Below are positions 22,240 through 34,562 of a stretch of 64,000 nucleotides of DNA, one piece after another (positions within the stretch are counted from its first letter, which is position 1; each line of letters starts with the position of its first letter). The stretch comes from Diphasiastrum complanatum (taxonomy: Eukaryota > Streptophyta > Lycopodiopsida > Lycopodiales > Lycopodiaceae). Under the pieces are notes generated by a model. The model was not told where the DNA came from. It did not search any database and saw only the letters and a program-made list of their open reading frames with translations. Made by a program: the position numbers and the translations under genes. The DNA lies in contig CM055103.1 of NCBI GenBank assembly GCA_029204225.1, positions 46,456,812 to 46,520,811 of the forward strand. Reading direction: 5' to 3'.

Positions 22240-22360
22240 AAATCTTCACATTTTTCATTATAATATTGCTTTACAATTGGCTGGTATATTCACAAAGTCG
22301 CTAAGCAAGGACAAATTTGAGAACTTTAGGATGAAGCTTGGCATGGAAGCAATAAATTGA
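22240..22360 (+). pseudogene. copia RNase H C-terminus fragment
   Basis: A short frame ending in LAGIFTKSLSKDKFENFRMK and a stop at 22360, which is the typical end of copia Pol (A-D/G-IFTK-L). Only about 35 residues remain. Confidence 0.65.
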
Positions 22361-25250
22361 AGTATGGAAAAGTTGAAAGATATGTCATTTCTATCTTACT
22401 CACAGTATCTTGTTAATGCACGTTTCAAGTTTTTGAATTGTAAGCAACTATGCTATCATGGAGGCTTGTTCCATGAATGGTTTCCTTGTTGATACCTTAC
22501 AAACATTAATTATTTGAGGGAGAGACCTAGAAAGACAATAATTAACTAGTTGTCTTGTGTTTACTTGCCAATTCTTTAATGGTTGCTTTCTCTCTCTCTC
22601 TCTTGGTTCTAGATAGTTGGGAAAATCTTTCTCGAGCCCTTAGTTACTCCATATGTACATCATTCTTGTACTTACTATTGATGACCATGGTATGGAAAAT
22701 ATCTCTCAAGAAGGTGCTTGTCAATAGTTGATGTCTACGTTTAGCCAAAAAAAAAAACTAGATTCACTTTTACTTTCTTGTTTTCCAACGTTGTTTCCTT
22801 TCCAATTATTTTTTTTCTTTACACAGATTTGACAAATATATTATGTCACATGTCCACCCCCCCTCTCCTCTTTTTCCAATACGAGTATTACTTATAGCTT
22901 TCTTAGTTTATTACTTATTCTCAATTTTGTTATGTCATTCTCATTTTTCCTATCTTTTCTACCCCCTTTTCATCATTCTCATTTTAATTATCAGTGCTTC
23001 AAGGTTCACACCACGTGTCACATTGTCATGTATTTAGGCATTCACCAATCTCAAGCAGCCTTTAGAGGTGCCAAGTCACGGTCACCAGATTTGTACTGAG
23101 AGCATGTTCTAAGACTCCTACGACAATCTTTGAAGAGTTTTCCAACAATTAGAGAATTGAAATCCTGGTAATACTTGGGAGCATCGACTAAAAAACATCA
23201 AAGACACAACTCCATAATCACATACCTACTAGGAATGAGCCATTTCCAAAAGGTCAACAAGCAGTAGACCGGTCAATGGATGAGTAACAAGTCAGTAGCT
23301 AACCGAAATAAAAGCATGACCGTGTCTAGAGAAAGTACACACAAGTGTAAATAGGACCACCAGTTCTAAAAGTTAGACACCAAAAATGGTGCAATGTACT
23401 CACATGCCCAAGGCACAAGAATTTGTGGTAGCCTAGCTCTCAATGGCGCAAGTGTTTACATGGGACCCAAAGTAAGTGAAAGCAAATTTGAGCTAAAAAT
23501 CTGGTGACTTAAGTTAAGAGGGCACATGGTTTGAAAGTTACTAGGGCAACTTGAGTTGGGGCACTCAGCCTTAATCCTAGTTTTGTCTGTATAAGGCCAT
23601 GTCACACCACTTTTTGGAAACCTTTATATTATTTTGGACGAATAGAGAGTGCGAGAGACAGAGAGAACTCCTCCTACTTCACTTTGGCAAAGGCCCTCCC
23701 ATTTTTCTTGTATGTGATCTTGTATGGATGAGGAATGTTTGTTGTGTTATTGTCTAATCATGTTATGACATTCAAGCATTACCATAGCAAAAGCATTCAC
23801 CTCATTTAGTTTATAAAACTAAAGATCCATAAGATCCACATTTAAGCAAAAATAGGTGTTAAATCCTCATATTCTTCACCTTCTTTGAGAAGATCAACCT
23901 CATGAGGAGAAGATCTAGAGCCAATGATGCCTAGATAAATCAAAAGAGAATAGCGAAGAAGAGAAAGAAACCAAAGAATGATCAATCATTTCCATCGTTT
24001 AGGCGACATTCCGCCTTTGGATTCTACATTAAGGCTGATGCACATCCTTAGTTGCCTAAATCTCTGCTATGTTGGGTTTGCCTTCATTTCATTGGATCAA
24101 AACCAATACTACAATAAGAGATCCAAAACCCTATTGTTAGCCTCTAAAGCAACCTTATAGGGACTAAACTAGAACTAGAGCACCCAAACTTATCATTATC
24201 TTGGCTAGGATAAATTTTACTGAATAATATTGTTTTGTCCAAATTTGATAAATTTTAATGTGATTCTTAATGCTTAAATTAAACCTGATACATTATGAAA
24301 TATAAATACTAATGCATTGATGTTCCAGTGCAAATTGACCTTGATATAGCTTTTGATCATATAGTATGGAATTACATGTGTCATTATCGTAAAAAAGTAA
24401 GATTGCTACCTTAGTTTTTTAACCTCGCAAAGGTCCTTTAAAACACAATTATTCATAGAGTCTATTGATATGAATTTCTTTCTTACCCTATGATCTTAAA
24501 TGTAAATTAGACAAGGATAATCCTTTTCCCTATGATATGTGTTATTTCCAATGAAAAGCTCATTTGTGTTGTAAACGAAGCAACTATAACTAAAGAAATG
24601 CACATGAATTTTTCATTGTCAACTATCAGTTGACCACGTTACTCTTTTCACATGATATAATAAAAAAAGTATTCATACCATGCTCAATATTCTTGACAAA
24701 CCTTTTTCAATGTTCATAGTCAAATATCAATAAAATATTCTAAACTATTTTAGTGAAGTCATTGTAATTCTTGGTCTAGGCCTTCCATCACTCATGGAAT
24801 CTCTTCCAAATCCTTAAAGGCACCATTTGGTGCATTACTACATGAATACAAGTGCTTTGTATTTTATTATAAACTTTGATAAGTAGGTATCCAGATAATT
24901 CCCTACTTATCATTTAGTGCTCACCTTTTAATAGTTAAACAAATCATCTTAATGTAAAATTTATTCTTTTTGTCCTCCTCAAAGATATCAATCTCTATTT
25001 GGCCTCAACTTTGACAATATCTTTCAAAAAAGAGTTAAATAAAGTATCAAAGTTGAATATATGGTATGTGTTGTTGAGTGCTTCAATTTTTTTTTCTGGA
25101 TACTTAATCTATCACTAAATGAAGTGACATTCAAAATTTTAAATTATTCAAGCTAAGTTGGCCTCCGTCTATTGTAACCTATATTGTAAGAAAAAGACCA
25201 ATATCAAGGAAATGACTCTTTGATTGATGGATGTTGATTTTCTTTATGTT
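22361..25250. other. intergenic DNA, nothing recognised
   Basis: AT-rich DNA without identifiable coding or element termini. A short tc run lies at about 22590. Possible old LTR debris cannot be excluded. Confidence 0.4.
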
Positions 25251-25254
25251 TGGA

Positions 25255-25450
25255 TTTGGTGATTCACATGTCCTTATTGGTGGTGTTTGGTTACATTTTT
25301 GGTTTCATGTTAGGATCAAACTTATGGTAGAGATTACAAAAACTATCATCATTCAAACTACCATATTCAATACAACCACATCCATCTAGATTTAATTACT
25401 TGATCCCACATCTCTTTCACCAAGGAATAGGGATCACACAAAAATAAATA
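25255..25450 (+). repeat. direct repeat flanking element A, left copy
   Basis: Diverged copy of 31300-31485: shared phrases include gtgtttggttac, ttcatgttgggatcaaa-like, caaccacatcc and aaggaataggga. Both lie outside the element's target duplications, so the repeat was present, about 300 bp apart, before the insertion. Confidence 0.7.
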
Positions 25451-25512
25451 TTTTTGTTGGATTTATCTATGGTATCCCATTCAATGCCCATAATATTGGA
25501 TTAAACATCCAC

Positions 25513-25517
25513 ATATC
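25513..25517. repeat. target-site duplication ATATC (left)
   Basis: Five bases identical to 31256-31260, immediately outside the LTR termini of element A. Confidence 0.85.
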
Positions 25518-26539
25518 TGTTGTAAAGCTACCTTTACAAGCTTTACTTCCGGAGCCACTGGCGCCAGCATTGTCCCCGGCGCCAGCAGCGCCCCTCTGCT
25601 CCCGGCGCCACTGTGACCAGAATCCAGCCGGCGCCAAGTTCCTATGGCTGAAAATCTTTGATCGGTTCTAGCGAAGTCCAGAGAGCTCAGATCGATGTGC
25701 AATCACCTCACACGATCTAGGCATGATTAAAGGAACCCTGGGAATCAATAAAATCTAGAGAGGGAAAATGACTCTAGAGAGAGAAAAATGTGCTTTACCA
25801 GCCTGGGTAGAGTGCTTGGTATGAGGGGGGGGGTGCCGAATCCCACCAATACTATAGGGGAGTGCGGGTTGCGACTCAGGGCGAGCTCCAACCAAGTCTC
25901 AGCCTCCCTTGCTGGAATGTTGTTATGGCTCTCGCCTTGGCATGCTAGCGCCCCGGAGACTAGGGTCGGTCACACACTTGAAATGTAACCTTCTCATATT
26001 TATTAATAAAGTGGGATTTTTCTCAAACTGACTCTCATTACCTTATGGGTTTCAGTGTTCGGTAAAAGCCCCAGTTGTAAGGCCGCTTCAAAATTTTTAA
26101 GTTGGCACATAGCTGAGGGTCGTATCCCGGGACGCCAGCGGTATGTCGTCGAGACCATTCGGTCCGTGGCGCCAGCGGTATGCTGTTGGGACCATTTGGT
26201 CCAGGAACTGGTTGTCTCCATATCTGTCGCGGCTTGTGGTTCTGAGTGTTCCTTGCATGAACGTGAATGAGTTAAGCTCTTGGGGAATGGGCTCTAACCT
26301 GTCGGCTGAGTTGGATGGCTTGCTTGGGTGGAAGTTACCTATTTATGGCTGTCCAGTATGGCGTGGCGCCAGGTTGGCTTCCAGCGCTCGTGACGAAGCT
26401 TTCAGTTGGTTAAGTCTGATGTAAGTCAGACCGCTTGCTTGGAATGGATGTGCTACTCGTTTGTGACGAAGCTTCGAGTTGGTTAAGTTTGATGTATGTC
26501 GGGCGGCTTGCTTGGAGGGAAGTCACCTACATCGGGACC
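25518..26539 (+). repeat. LTR A, partial first copy of the 5' LTR
   Basis: About 1.02 kb, ending inside the LTR at atcgggacc, where the second copy begins. It lacks the last ~190 bp. It contains the conserved block ggtgccgaatcccaccaata and the polyadenylation-like tttattaataaagtggga near 26000. Confidence 0.8.
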
Positions 26540-27752
26540 TGATGTAAAGCTACCTTTACAAGCTTTACTTCCGGAGCCACTGGCGCCAGCATTGTCCCCG
26601 GCGCCAGCAGCGCCCCTCTGCTCCCGGCGCCACTGTGACCAGAATCCAGCCGGTGCCAAGTTCCTATGGCTGAAAATCTTTGATCGGTTCTAGCGGTCCA
26701 AAGAGCTCAAATCGATGTGCAATCACCTCACACGATCTAGGCATGATTAAAGGAAGCCTGGGAATGAATAAAATCTAGAGAGATATAATGACTTTTTAGA
26801 GAGAGAAAATCCTAGAGAGAGAAAAACGTGCTTTACCAGCCTGGGTAGAGTGCTTGGTATGAGAGGGGGTGCCGAATCCCACCAATACTATAAGGGAGTG
26901 TGGGTTGCGACTTAGGGCGAGCTCCAACCAAGTCTCGGCCTCCCTTGCTGGAATGTTGTCATGGCTCTCGCCTTGGCATGCTAGCGCCCCGAAGACTAGG
27001 GTCGGTCACACACTTGAAATGTAACCTTCTCAGATTTATCAATAAAGTGGGATTTTTCTCAAACTAACTCTGATTACCTTCTGGGTTTCAGTGTTCGGTA
27101 AAAGCGCCAGTTGTAAGGCCGCTTCAAAATTTTTAAGTTGGTACATAGCTGAGGGTCGTATCCCGGGACGCCAGCGGTATGTCGTCGGGACCATTCGGTC
27201 CGTGGCGCCAGCGGTATGCTGTCGAGACTATTTGGGTCCAAGAACTGGTTGTCTCCATATCTGTCGCGGCTTGTGGTTCTGAGTGTTCCTTGCATGAACG
27301 TGAATGGTTTAAGCTCTTGGGGAACGGGCTCTAACCTGTCGGATGAGTTGGATGGCTTGCTTGGGTAAAAGTTACCTGTTTATGGTTGTCCAGTCTGGCG
27401 TGGCGCCAGGTTGGCTTCCAGCGCTCGTGACGAAGCTTTCAGTTGGTTAAGTCTGATGTAAGTCAGACCGCTTGCTTGGATTGGATGTTACTCATTTGTA
27501 ACGAAGCTTCGAGTTGGTCAAGTTTGATGTATGTCGGGCGGCTTGCTTGCAGGGAAGTCACCCACATCGGGACCCCCAATCTGGCATGGCACCAGGTTGG
27601 ATCTCAATGTTGGTTTTCGGAATTTCAAGTTGGTTAAGTCTGATCGTTGTTGGCAAGTTAATCTTGTATGTCAAGTGGGTTTGGATGGCAAGAGTTGAAG
27701 GCTGGGAAGCTAAGTCGTGGTTCCCGTCTCCCTTTGGGATGTCTGAGCTACA
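26540..27752 (+). repeat. LTR A, complete second copy of the 5' LTR
   Basis: Begins TGATGTAAAGC and ends GAGCTACA two bases before the primer site. It carries the same blocks as the 3' LTR, including AATAAA-bearing tttatcaataaagtggga near 27040. High GC compared with surroundings, with repeated ggcgcc motifs. Confidence 0.85.
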
Positions 27753-28684
27753 TGTGGTATCAGAGCCGTAACACAAGCCAGCGTACTCATATGTTTCCTC
27801 ATCATTGCTGGTCCAGAGAAAACCTATAACAAGCTTTCCTTTCCACAATAAAAACTTGTCAACTTATTAGGTCCAAAGTTCGCCAGTCTTCTTGTGTGAG
27901 TATGGCTAGGTCACCTTGAATTTGCCCCCGTTTTGATCAACTTTCATTCAAAATTTGCCCCAAGAGAGAGGTGTGTGTGATAGTTCCCCTCCACTTATAA
28001 AATCAGCTGATCAGACTTAGAGTAGAGTTCTTCGGACAAATGGCCTTTCCAACACTTTGCTTCCCATTTGCTAGAACTATGGCTCGATCCAACTTGTTGC
28101 CAATCTCTGAAGAGGATCCTAGTCTTTCCCCTTTGAGGAAAATCCCAACTGATACTAGATATCACCCATGCTCAGTGAGTTTCAGTTCTGAAGGTGGCCG
28201 TCCCAAAATGAAGACCAACTGCTCCATAGAAGATCTCCCCTGAAATTGCCCTTTCTAGATTTTGACCTCCTACTTGCGTCTGGTGGGCGTTGTCGCAAAT
28301 GAAACTAACCCAAGAAACAGGCTAGCCATCCATCCTTTGCAAACATTGAGTCGTTTCGTTGTCGTTCACGTGCGAGTACTTGAACCGCAAATCCGCCCCA
28401 CAGATTTTGTAGTCCTCTTTGTTTGATGGTATCAGCCTTTAAAAAAAAGGTTCCTTCTCGAGCCATCAGCTCCTTGTATCATAAGCAATCATGCAAACCA
28501 GGCAAAGCATGAGTACTAAGACTCACCACGAATACATACAAGTAAGACACTCAGGCAGGTTTATTAACAAGTAACAAAGACAAGGTCCCCCTTTGAGATG
28601 GTCCTACCAACGGACCTTTGTCTGGCCGCGCCCATACAAATCGATCACGGAATCAGCCCACATAGGACACCCCTCCAACTATCC

Positions 28685-29069
28685 GTGCTTTCACCATTTA
28701 GCAGCACATTGCCTCAATCACGCCCCACCACTTTTTGGTCGATAGCCCTTATAGCTAAACGATCGGCAGCTATCCCGCACCGGCAGCTAACCACCCGTGC
28801 TTTACACCCGAATTCGAGCAGCATCTCTGTATCAATGGTTAACCCGTACAGTTCGAATATGTCGTCCCGCATCCCACAAGGTACAGACCGTGCTTTCACC
28901 TACCTAGGCAGCACTTTGCCTCATCTGTCCTATGTGTAGACAGCGCCAGGCCCGAACCACGAGAACTGACCGTGCTTACACCTCAAGGGTAGCACTTTGA
29001 CTCATCAAGTCCCCTGTTTTGTCGACCACCCCAACCGTGGACGCACCGTGCTTACACTGTGGGCAGCAC
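28685..29069 (-). other. five-hairpin module array (inverted leader copy)
   Basis: Five modules pair GTGCT with AGCAC/AGCAT 10-16 bases apart: 28685-28707, 28797-28824, 28890-28914, 28972-28995 and 29048-29069. Each, read on the minus strand, follows a caaagtgct...gtgwaagcac pattern. The array matches 34644-35040 in opposite orientation. It is non-coding; an RNA-structural role such as packaging or dimerisation is inference. Confidence 0.6.
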
Positions 29070-29129
29070 CTTGCACAACAGTTGTCTTGATGAACCCCAA
29101 ACAGTGGCCATTTCCGTGAGATCCGCATA

Positions 29130-29405
29130 GCTGACCAGCTGATCAATGAAGGAACTGTGAAAGTTGAGTCTTGCATGAGAGACTTGGTATTTCGAACGGA
29201 CGCTAAGGGACAGTTCGTGTTGAGATCGGACTAGTGCATGTGTCTGATTCAAAGAGAGCTACTTGAAGCCAAGCTTGATGTACACTTCTTGTTTTGACTG
29301 TGAAGCAACTGACCAGTGATGGAATTGTGAAAGTCAAGTTTTGCGCGACGGACATGGTGTTTCAAACAAACGCGAAGAGATAGTTCGTATGCGGATCAAA
29401 CTGGT
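29130..29405 (+). repeat. imperfect tandem duplication inside element A
   Basis: Two diverged units about 175 bp apart share ctgaccag, tgaaagt, gacatggtrtttc, acgc, gttcgt and gatc phrases: 29130-29240 and 29306-29405. Confidence 0.6.
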
Positions 29406-30057
29406 GCGACCCTTTGGCTTTCCACGAGGTCAATGGTTACATTTGGGCTGATTCAAAGAGCTACTTCAAGCAAAGTGAGAGGTGCATTGCGGAGTACTCA
29501 ATCTTTGTCTACCTTAAAGAGCCAAGAAGGAAATATATCAAGATCAGGCTGGGACAAGGAGAGAAATCAAGCTGCAGAAGCAACAAGGCACAGAGTGGAC
29601 CATAAAGTGGGCAATCAAACGATAAATCCTTTGGCTTAGAGAGCCTTGAGACCTGTGCGGAACTGATCAAATCTGAAGCTCAGGGAACTCAACACAAAGT
29701 ACATCAAGGACAAATCAGGAGCTCAAAGGAGTTCCAAAGTTGAAAGTCAGAAGCGACAGGGGCGAACATTTCAAAGAAAGGCCTCTGTCACCAGTTAATA
29801 AGGTTCTTGGGTTTTACGAAAGCGATATAAAATCTACGCTTTTCCCAGACAAAGAGATATTTTAAGTTATGTAATTTTACAGTACAAAGAGCTGAGCCTC
29901 CGACTTGTGGTGTGCCAGCTTCAATGTTAATAAAAAGTGGCCAGTAAATTGAGTATTGTGCCAAGTAGCTTAAATGTATAGTTATTTTAATTGGGAGACA
30001 CCTTTACTTTAATCTGACATCTGATGAGGACATCAGATTTTATAAAGGTGGGGTGGA

Positions 30058-31255
30058 TGTTGTTAAGCTACCTTTACAAGCTTTACTTCTGGCACCACTG
30101 GCGCCAGCATTGTCCCAGGCGCCAGCAACGGCCCTGCTGCTCCCGGCGCCACTGTGACCAGAATCCAGCCGGCGCCAAGTTCCTATTGCTGAAAATCTTT
30201 GATCGGTTCTAGCGAAGTCCAGAGAGCTCAGATCGATGTGCAATCACCTCACACGATCTAGGCATGATTAAAGGAAGTCTGGGAATCAATAAAATCTAGA
30301 GAGAGAAAATGACTCTCTAGAGAGAGAAAAACGTGCTTTACCAGCCTGGGTAGAGTGCTTGGTATGAGGGGGGGGTGCCGAATCCCACCAATACTATAGG
30401 GGAGTGCGGGTTGCGACTCAGGGCGAGCTCCAACCAAGTCTCAGCCTCCCTTGCTAGAATGTTGTCATGGCTCTCGCCTTGGCATGCTAGCGCCCCGGAG
30501 ACTAGGGTCAGTCACACACTTGAAATGTAACCTTCTCAGATTTATCAATAAAGTGGGATTTTTCTCAAACTTACTCTGATTACCTTCTGGATTTCAGTGT
30601 TCGGTAAAAGCGCCAGTTGTAAGGCCGCTTCAAAATTTTTAAGTTGGCACATAGCTGAGGGTCGTATCCTGGGACGCTAGCGGTATGTCGTCGGGACCAT
30701 TCGGTCTGTGGCGCCAGCGATATGCTGTCGGGACCATTTGGTCCAGGAACTGGTTGTCTCCATATCAGTCGTGGCTTGTGGTTCTGAGTGTTCCTTGCAT
30801 GAACGTGAATGGGTTAAGCTCTTGGAGAACGGGCTCTAACCTGTCGGCTGAGTTGGATGGCTTGCTTGGGTGGAAGTTACCTGTTTATGGTTGTCCAGTC
30901 TGACGTGGCGCCAGGTTGGTTTCCAGCGCTCGTGACGAAGCTTTCAGTTGGCTAAGTCTGATGTAAGTCAGACTGCTTGGAATGGATATTACTCGTTTGT
31001 AACGAAGCTTCGAGTTGGTCAAGTTTGATGTATGTCGAGCAGCTTGCTTGGAGGGAAGTTACCCACATCGGGACCCCCGATCTGGCATGGCGCCAGGTTG
31101 GATCTCAATGTTGGTTTTCGGAACTTCAAGTTGGTTAAGTCTGATCGTTGTTGGCGAGTTGGCCGCTTGTATGTCAAGTGGGTTTGGATGGCAAGAGTTG
31201 AAGGGTGGAAAGCTAAGTCGTGGTTCCCGGCTCCCTTTGGGATGCCTGTGCTACA
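30058..31255 (+). repeat. LTR A, 3' copy
   Basis: 1198 bp, starts TGTTGTTAAGC after the polypurine tract and ends GTGCTACA before the ATATC duplication. Contains the G-run plus tgccgaatcccaccaata block and tttatcaataaagtggga. Confidence 0.85.
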
Positions 31256-31260
31256 ATATC
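31256..31260. repeat. target-site duplication ATATC (right)
   Basis: Matches 25513-25517. Confidence 0.85.
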
Positions 31261-31299
31261 CATATATTTCATCATTTAGCCATGTCCAAATACCTTTCT

Positions 31300-31481
31300 C
31301 TATGGTTGGGTCTGGTGACTAGCATGACCCCATTCCTAGTGTTTGGTTACTTAGTTGGGTTCATGTTGGGATCAAATTCTTAGTAGATGTCACAACAATA
31401 TCATCTCTAAACTACCATCTTCAATTCAACCACATCCCAATCTCACATGTGTATCTCCAAGGAATAGGGATGACACAAAGA

Positions 31482-31485
<4 letters not shown>
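31300..31485 (+). repeat. direct repeat flanking element A, right copy
   Basis: Partner of 25255-25450. Confidence 0.7.

Positions 31486-31535
<50 letters not shown>
31483..31535. repeat. (GT)n microsatellite
   Basis: A GT run of about 50 bp followed by gcgcgcgcatgcatgtg, so it could adopt left-handed DNA. It sits at the end of the right flank repeat. Confidence 0.9.
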
Positions 31536-31539
<4 letters not shown>

Positions 31540-31559
31540 CATGCATGTGTGCAAGTTTT

Positions 31560-32390
31560 TTTGTTTGTTTTCCATTATCTTGAATTTAATCACACCCATA
31601 TATCCATCTATCTCTTCATTGGATCCTTGAATGACCAATTTTAAAACAAGTGTAAAATGGTCCTTAAACTTTGTTTTGTTCTTGTGATCCAACCAATCCA
31701 CAAATTTGTTTTGTCCATGAGCATGATCCAAATTCCATTTCATTTCATTTTATACATAGCCATGCAGAAGCATTGAATAGTTCATATATCCATCATTATG
31801 TACGAAAATTGAATCCAATAGCAAGCTTGAGAGCGACCTATAAAGAAGAGCAATTTCCTAATAACTTAATAATTGAATGCAATAATATAATTGGATTGAA
31901 TTCAGAATGGACACAAGTTGTACAATCGGTTGAAAGAGGAGCGCAAAACAAGAGCAGTTTTAACTGCGCACTCAATCTATCTTGCTCTCTCATTTGGTCG
32001 CTTACTTGTATGTGCATGTACGCATGCGTTGAACTATACTTTATGAGGTGGATCTTGGTAGTGATTGTGGTAATCACAAACTAGACATTGGCTTGTCCTC
32101 ATGAGCCAACGCATCCACAAATTTGTTTTGTCCATGAGCATGAACCAAATCCATGTCATATGAAATCAACTTGTATATAGCCAACACTATTTTCAAATGG
32201 TTAAATCATGTCAAAACTATGCCACCTAAATTTTCTTCTTTCCTTCAGGCCAAATTGTCAAAGAAATCCATGCACACAATTTTTGGTTTTTGACGAAGTG
32301 TCCTTTACATTTATTACATAGTAGGTAGTGTGTTAGTTCTTGTAGCTTGTATTGTGTGGCCATGAGATTTAACTAGGCTCAAAAGATTTG
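31560..32390. other. intergenic DNA, nothing recognised
   Basis: Two short stretches share a phrase (caaatttgttttgtccatgagcatg at about 31702 and 32113), so a weak direct repeat about 410 bp apart. No gene. Confidence 0.5.
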
Positions 32391-34558
32391 TGTTGTAAAG
32401 ATGACTCGGGTGCACCCAGTGTGCCCTTTAAGATGCTAAGGGAGGACACTCCCTAAACTACAAGAGCAAGTTAGAAAGTCAAGGACTAAGCCTCCAAGCT
32501 GTGGTGAGCCAGTCAAGTAGTCAAAAGTCATGAGCTAGCTCTGGAGCTCAAGTCTTGGCCTAGTCAGCTCCTGTGACCCATGTCTAGGAGCCAAGTTGAT
32601 TCTACCTATCGGGATGGCTCCTGGGACCCATATTCTGGAGCTAGATTGATTATGCCAGGCTTAATCAGCAAAATAAAAACTAAGTCCAAAAAAGCATGTT
32701 TTACCAAATAACACTATATCTAGGACAAGGAAAAGGGGGGGGGGGGGCACCGAATCACACTAGAAGTATAGCGGAAGTTCAGCAAACAAAAACTTGGGCA
32801 ACTCAACATACGCAAGGAATCAAGTCGCTAGGTCTCAGCTCCCTTTACCAATGTGGGCCATGCACAATGCCGAGCACGTGTTGGTGTCCCCAAGTGTTGT
32901 AAAGCTACCTTTACAAGCTTTACTTCCGGCGCCATCGGCACCAGCTATGTCCCCGGCGCCAGCAGTGCCCCTGCTGCTCCCGGTGCCGGTGGCGCTCCCT
33001 GTGCCACTGTGACCAGAATCTAGCCGGCGCCAAGTTCCTATGGCTGAAAATCTTTGATCAGTTCTAGCGGAGTCCAGAGAGCTCAAATTGATGTGCAATC
33101 ACCTCACACGATCTAGGCATGATTAAAGGAAGCCTGGGATCAATAAAATCTAGAGAGAGAAAATGACTTTCTAGAAAGAGAAAATCCGAGAGAGAGAAAA
33201 ATGTGCTTTACCAACTTGGATAGAGTGCTTGGTATGAGGGGGGGTGCCGAATCACACCAATACTATAGGGGAGTGCGGGTTGCGACTCAGGACGAGCTCC
33301 AACCAAGTCTCAGTCTCCCTTGCTGGAATGTTGTCATGGCTCTCGCCTTGGCATGCTAGCGCCTCGGAGACTAGGGTCGGTCACACACTTGAAATGTAAC
33401 CTTCTCAGATTTATCAATAAAGTGGGATTTTTCTCAAACTGACTCTGATTACCTTCTGGGTTTTAGTGTTCGGTAAAAGCGCCAATTGTAAGGCCGCTTC
33501 CAAATTTTTTAGTTGGCACATAGCTGAGGGTCGTATCCCGGGATGCCAGCGGTATGCCGTCGGGACCATTCGGTCCGCAGCACCAGCGGTATGCTGTCGG
33601 GACCATTTGGTCTAGGAACTGGTTGTTTCCATATCTGTCGCGGCTTGGGGTTCTGAGTATTTCTTGCATGAACGTGAATGGGTTAAGCTCTTGGGGAACG
33701 GGCTCTAACCTGTCAGCTGAGTTGGATGGCTTGCTTGGGTGGAAGTTACCTGTTTATGGCTGTCCAGTCTGGCGTGGTGCCAGGTTGGCTTCCAGCGCTC
33801 GTGACGAAGCTTTCAGTTGGTTAGGTCTGATGTAAGTCAGACCGCTTGCTTGGAATGGATGTTACTCATTTGTAACGAAACTTCGAGTTGGTTAAGTTTG
33901 ATGTATGTCGGGCGGCTTGCTTGGAGGGAAGGCACCCACATCGGGACCCCTGATCTGGCATGGCGCCAGATTGGATCTCAATGTTGGTTTTCATAACTTC
34001 AAGTTGGTTAAGTCTGATCGTTGTTGGCGAGTTGGCTACTTGTATGTCAAGTGGGTTTGGATGGCAAGAGTTGAAGGCTGGGAAGCTAAGTCGTGGTTCC
34101 CGGCTCCCTTTGGGATGCCTGCGCTACACCAAGACTAGTCAGTCTATGTATGAATGTAACCTCTTCCAGATTTAATAAAATTGATCCTTGGGGATGATTG
34201 TCTTTTTGGTTTCACCTCCGGAACTGGTTCAAGTGAAAGAACCCTTACTACAACCTTTTTGTGTCACTGACACCTAAGGGTCCATGTCACCGATGTGAGG
34301 CCTAGCTCTATGCCATTTGGTCAGTTTGGCTATCACTATGCCTTGGGATTTCACAAGTGACTTGTCTTTGCCTTTGGTTTTGGGGACGGATTTTAAGTTG
34401 GCTTTTGGGTTGGCGAGTTATTTTTCTAAGTCTAAATGGCTAGGCTTGTTAGGTTTTCTAAGTTGGCTTTTCAGTGAGTTAATGTCGGATGAATGTTAGA
34501 TTTAAGTGTATCTTGGGAAACCGTTCAAGTCCTAGTGCCCTTTGAGATCCCATTGCAA
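32391..34558 (+). repeat. LTR B (5' copy) split by a solo LTR A
   Basis: Starts TGTTGTAAAGATGACTC and ends near 34558 just before a primer site. Without the inserted LTR A it is about 930 bp. It shares the architecture of LTR A: a G-run followed by caccgaatcacac near 32726-32762 and an AATAAA region (tttaataaaattgatc) near 34168. The two families are clearly related but diverged. Confidence 0.65.
32895..34128 (+). mobile_element. solo LTR A with CCAAG duplication
   Basis: A complete 1234-bp LTR A (TGTTGTAAAGC ... GCGCTACA) flanked by CCAAG at 32890-32894 and 34129-34133. No interior remains, the normal outcome of recombination between the two LTRs of a former full element. It lies inside LTR B, so it is younger than that insertion. 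Confidence 0.9.
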
Positions 34559-34562
34559 CCTG

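Larger units (their letters stand above)
25518..31255 (+). mobile_element. non-autonomous LTR retrotransposon A (5.7 kb)
   Basis: Bounded by ATATC duplications. LTRs start TGTTG(T)WAAGC and end GCTACA. The 5' LTR region is duplicated (25518-26539 partial, 26540-27752 complete); the 3' LTR is 30058-31255. The primer site TGGTATCAGAGCC lies at 27755-27767 and a polypurine tract (aaggtggggtgga) ends at 30057. The 2.3-kb interior has no Gag or Pol motif, so it would depend on another element's proteins. Part of the interior (about 28580-29140) is an inverted copy of the leader found at 34575-35290. Orientation is plus by primer site and polypurine tract. Confidence 0.85.

Noticed and set aside
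31355-31743. Frames with poly-(Cys-Val) or poly-(His-Thr)
   Set aside because: Produced by the GT microsatellite.
25481-34175. Many 60-90-codon frames recurring in LTR A copies
   Set aside because: They repeat because the LTR repeats; none continues past LTR borders or shows a domain.
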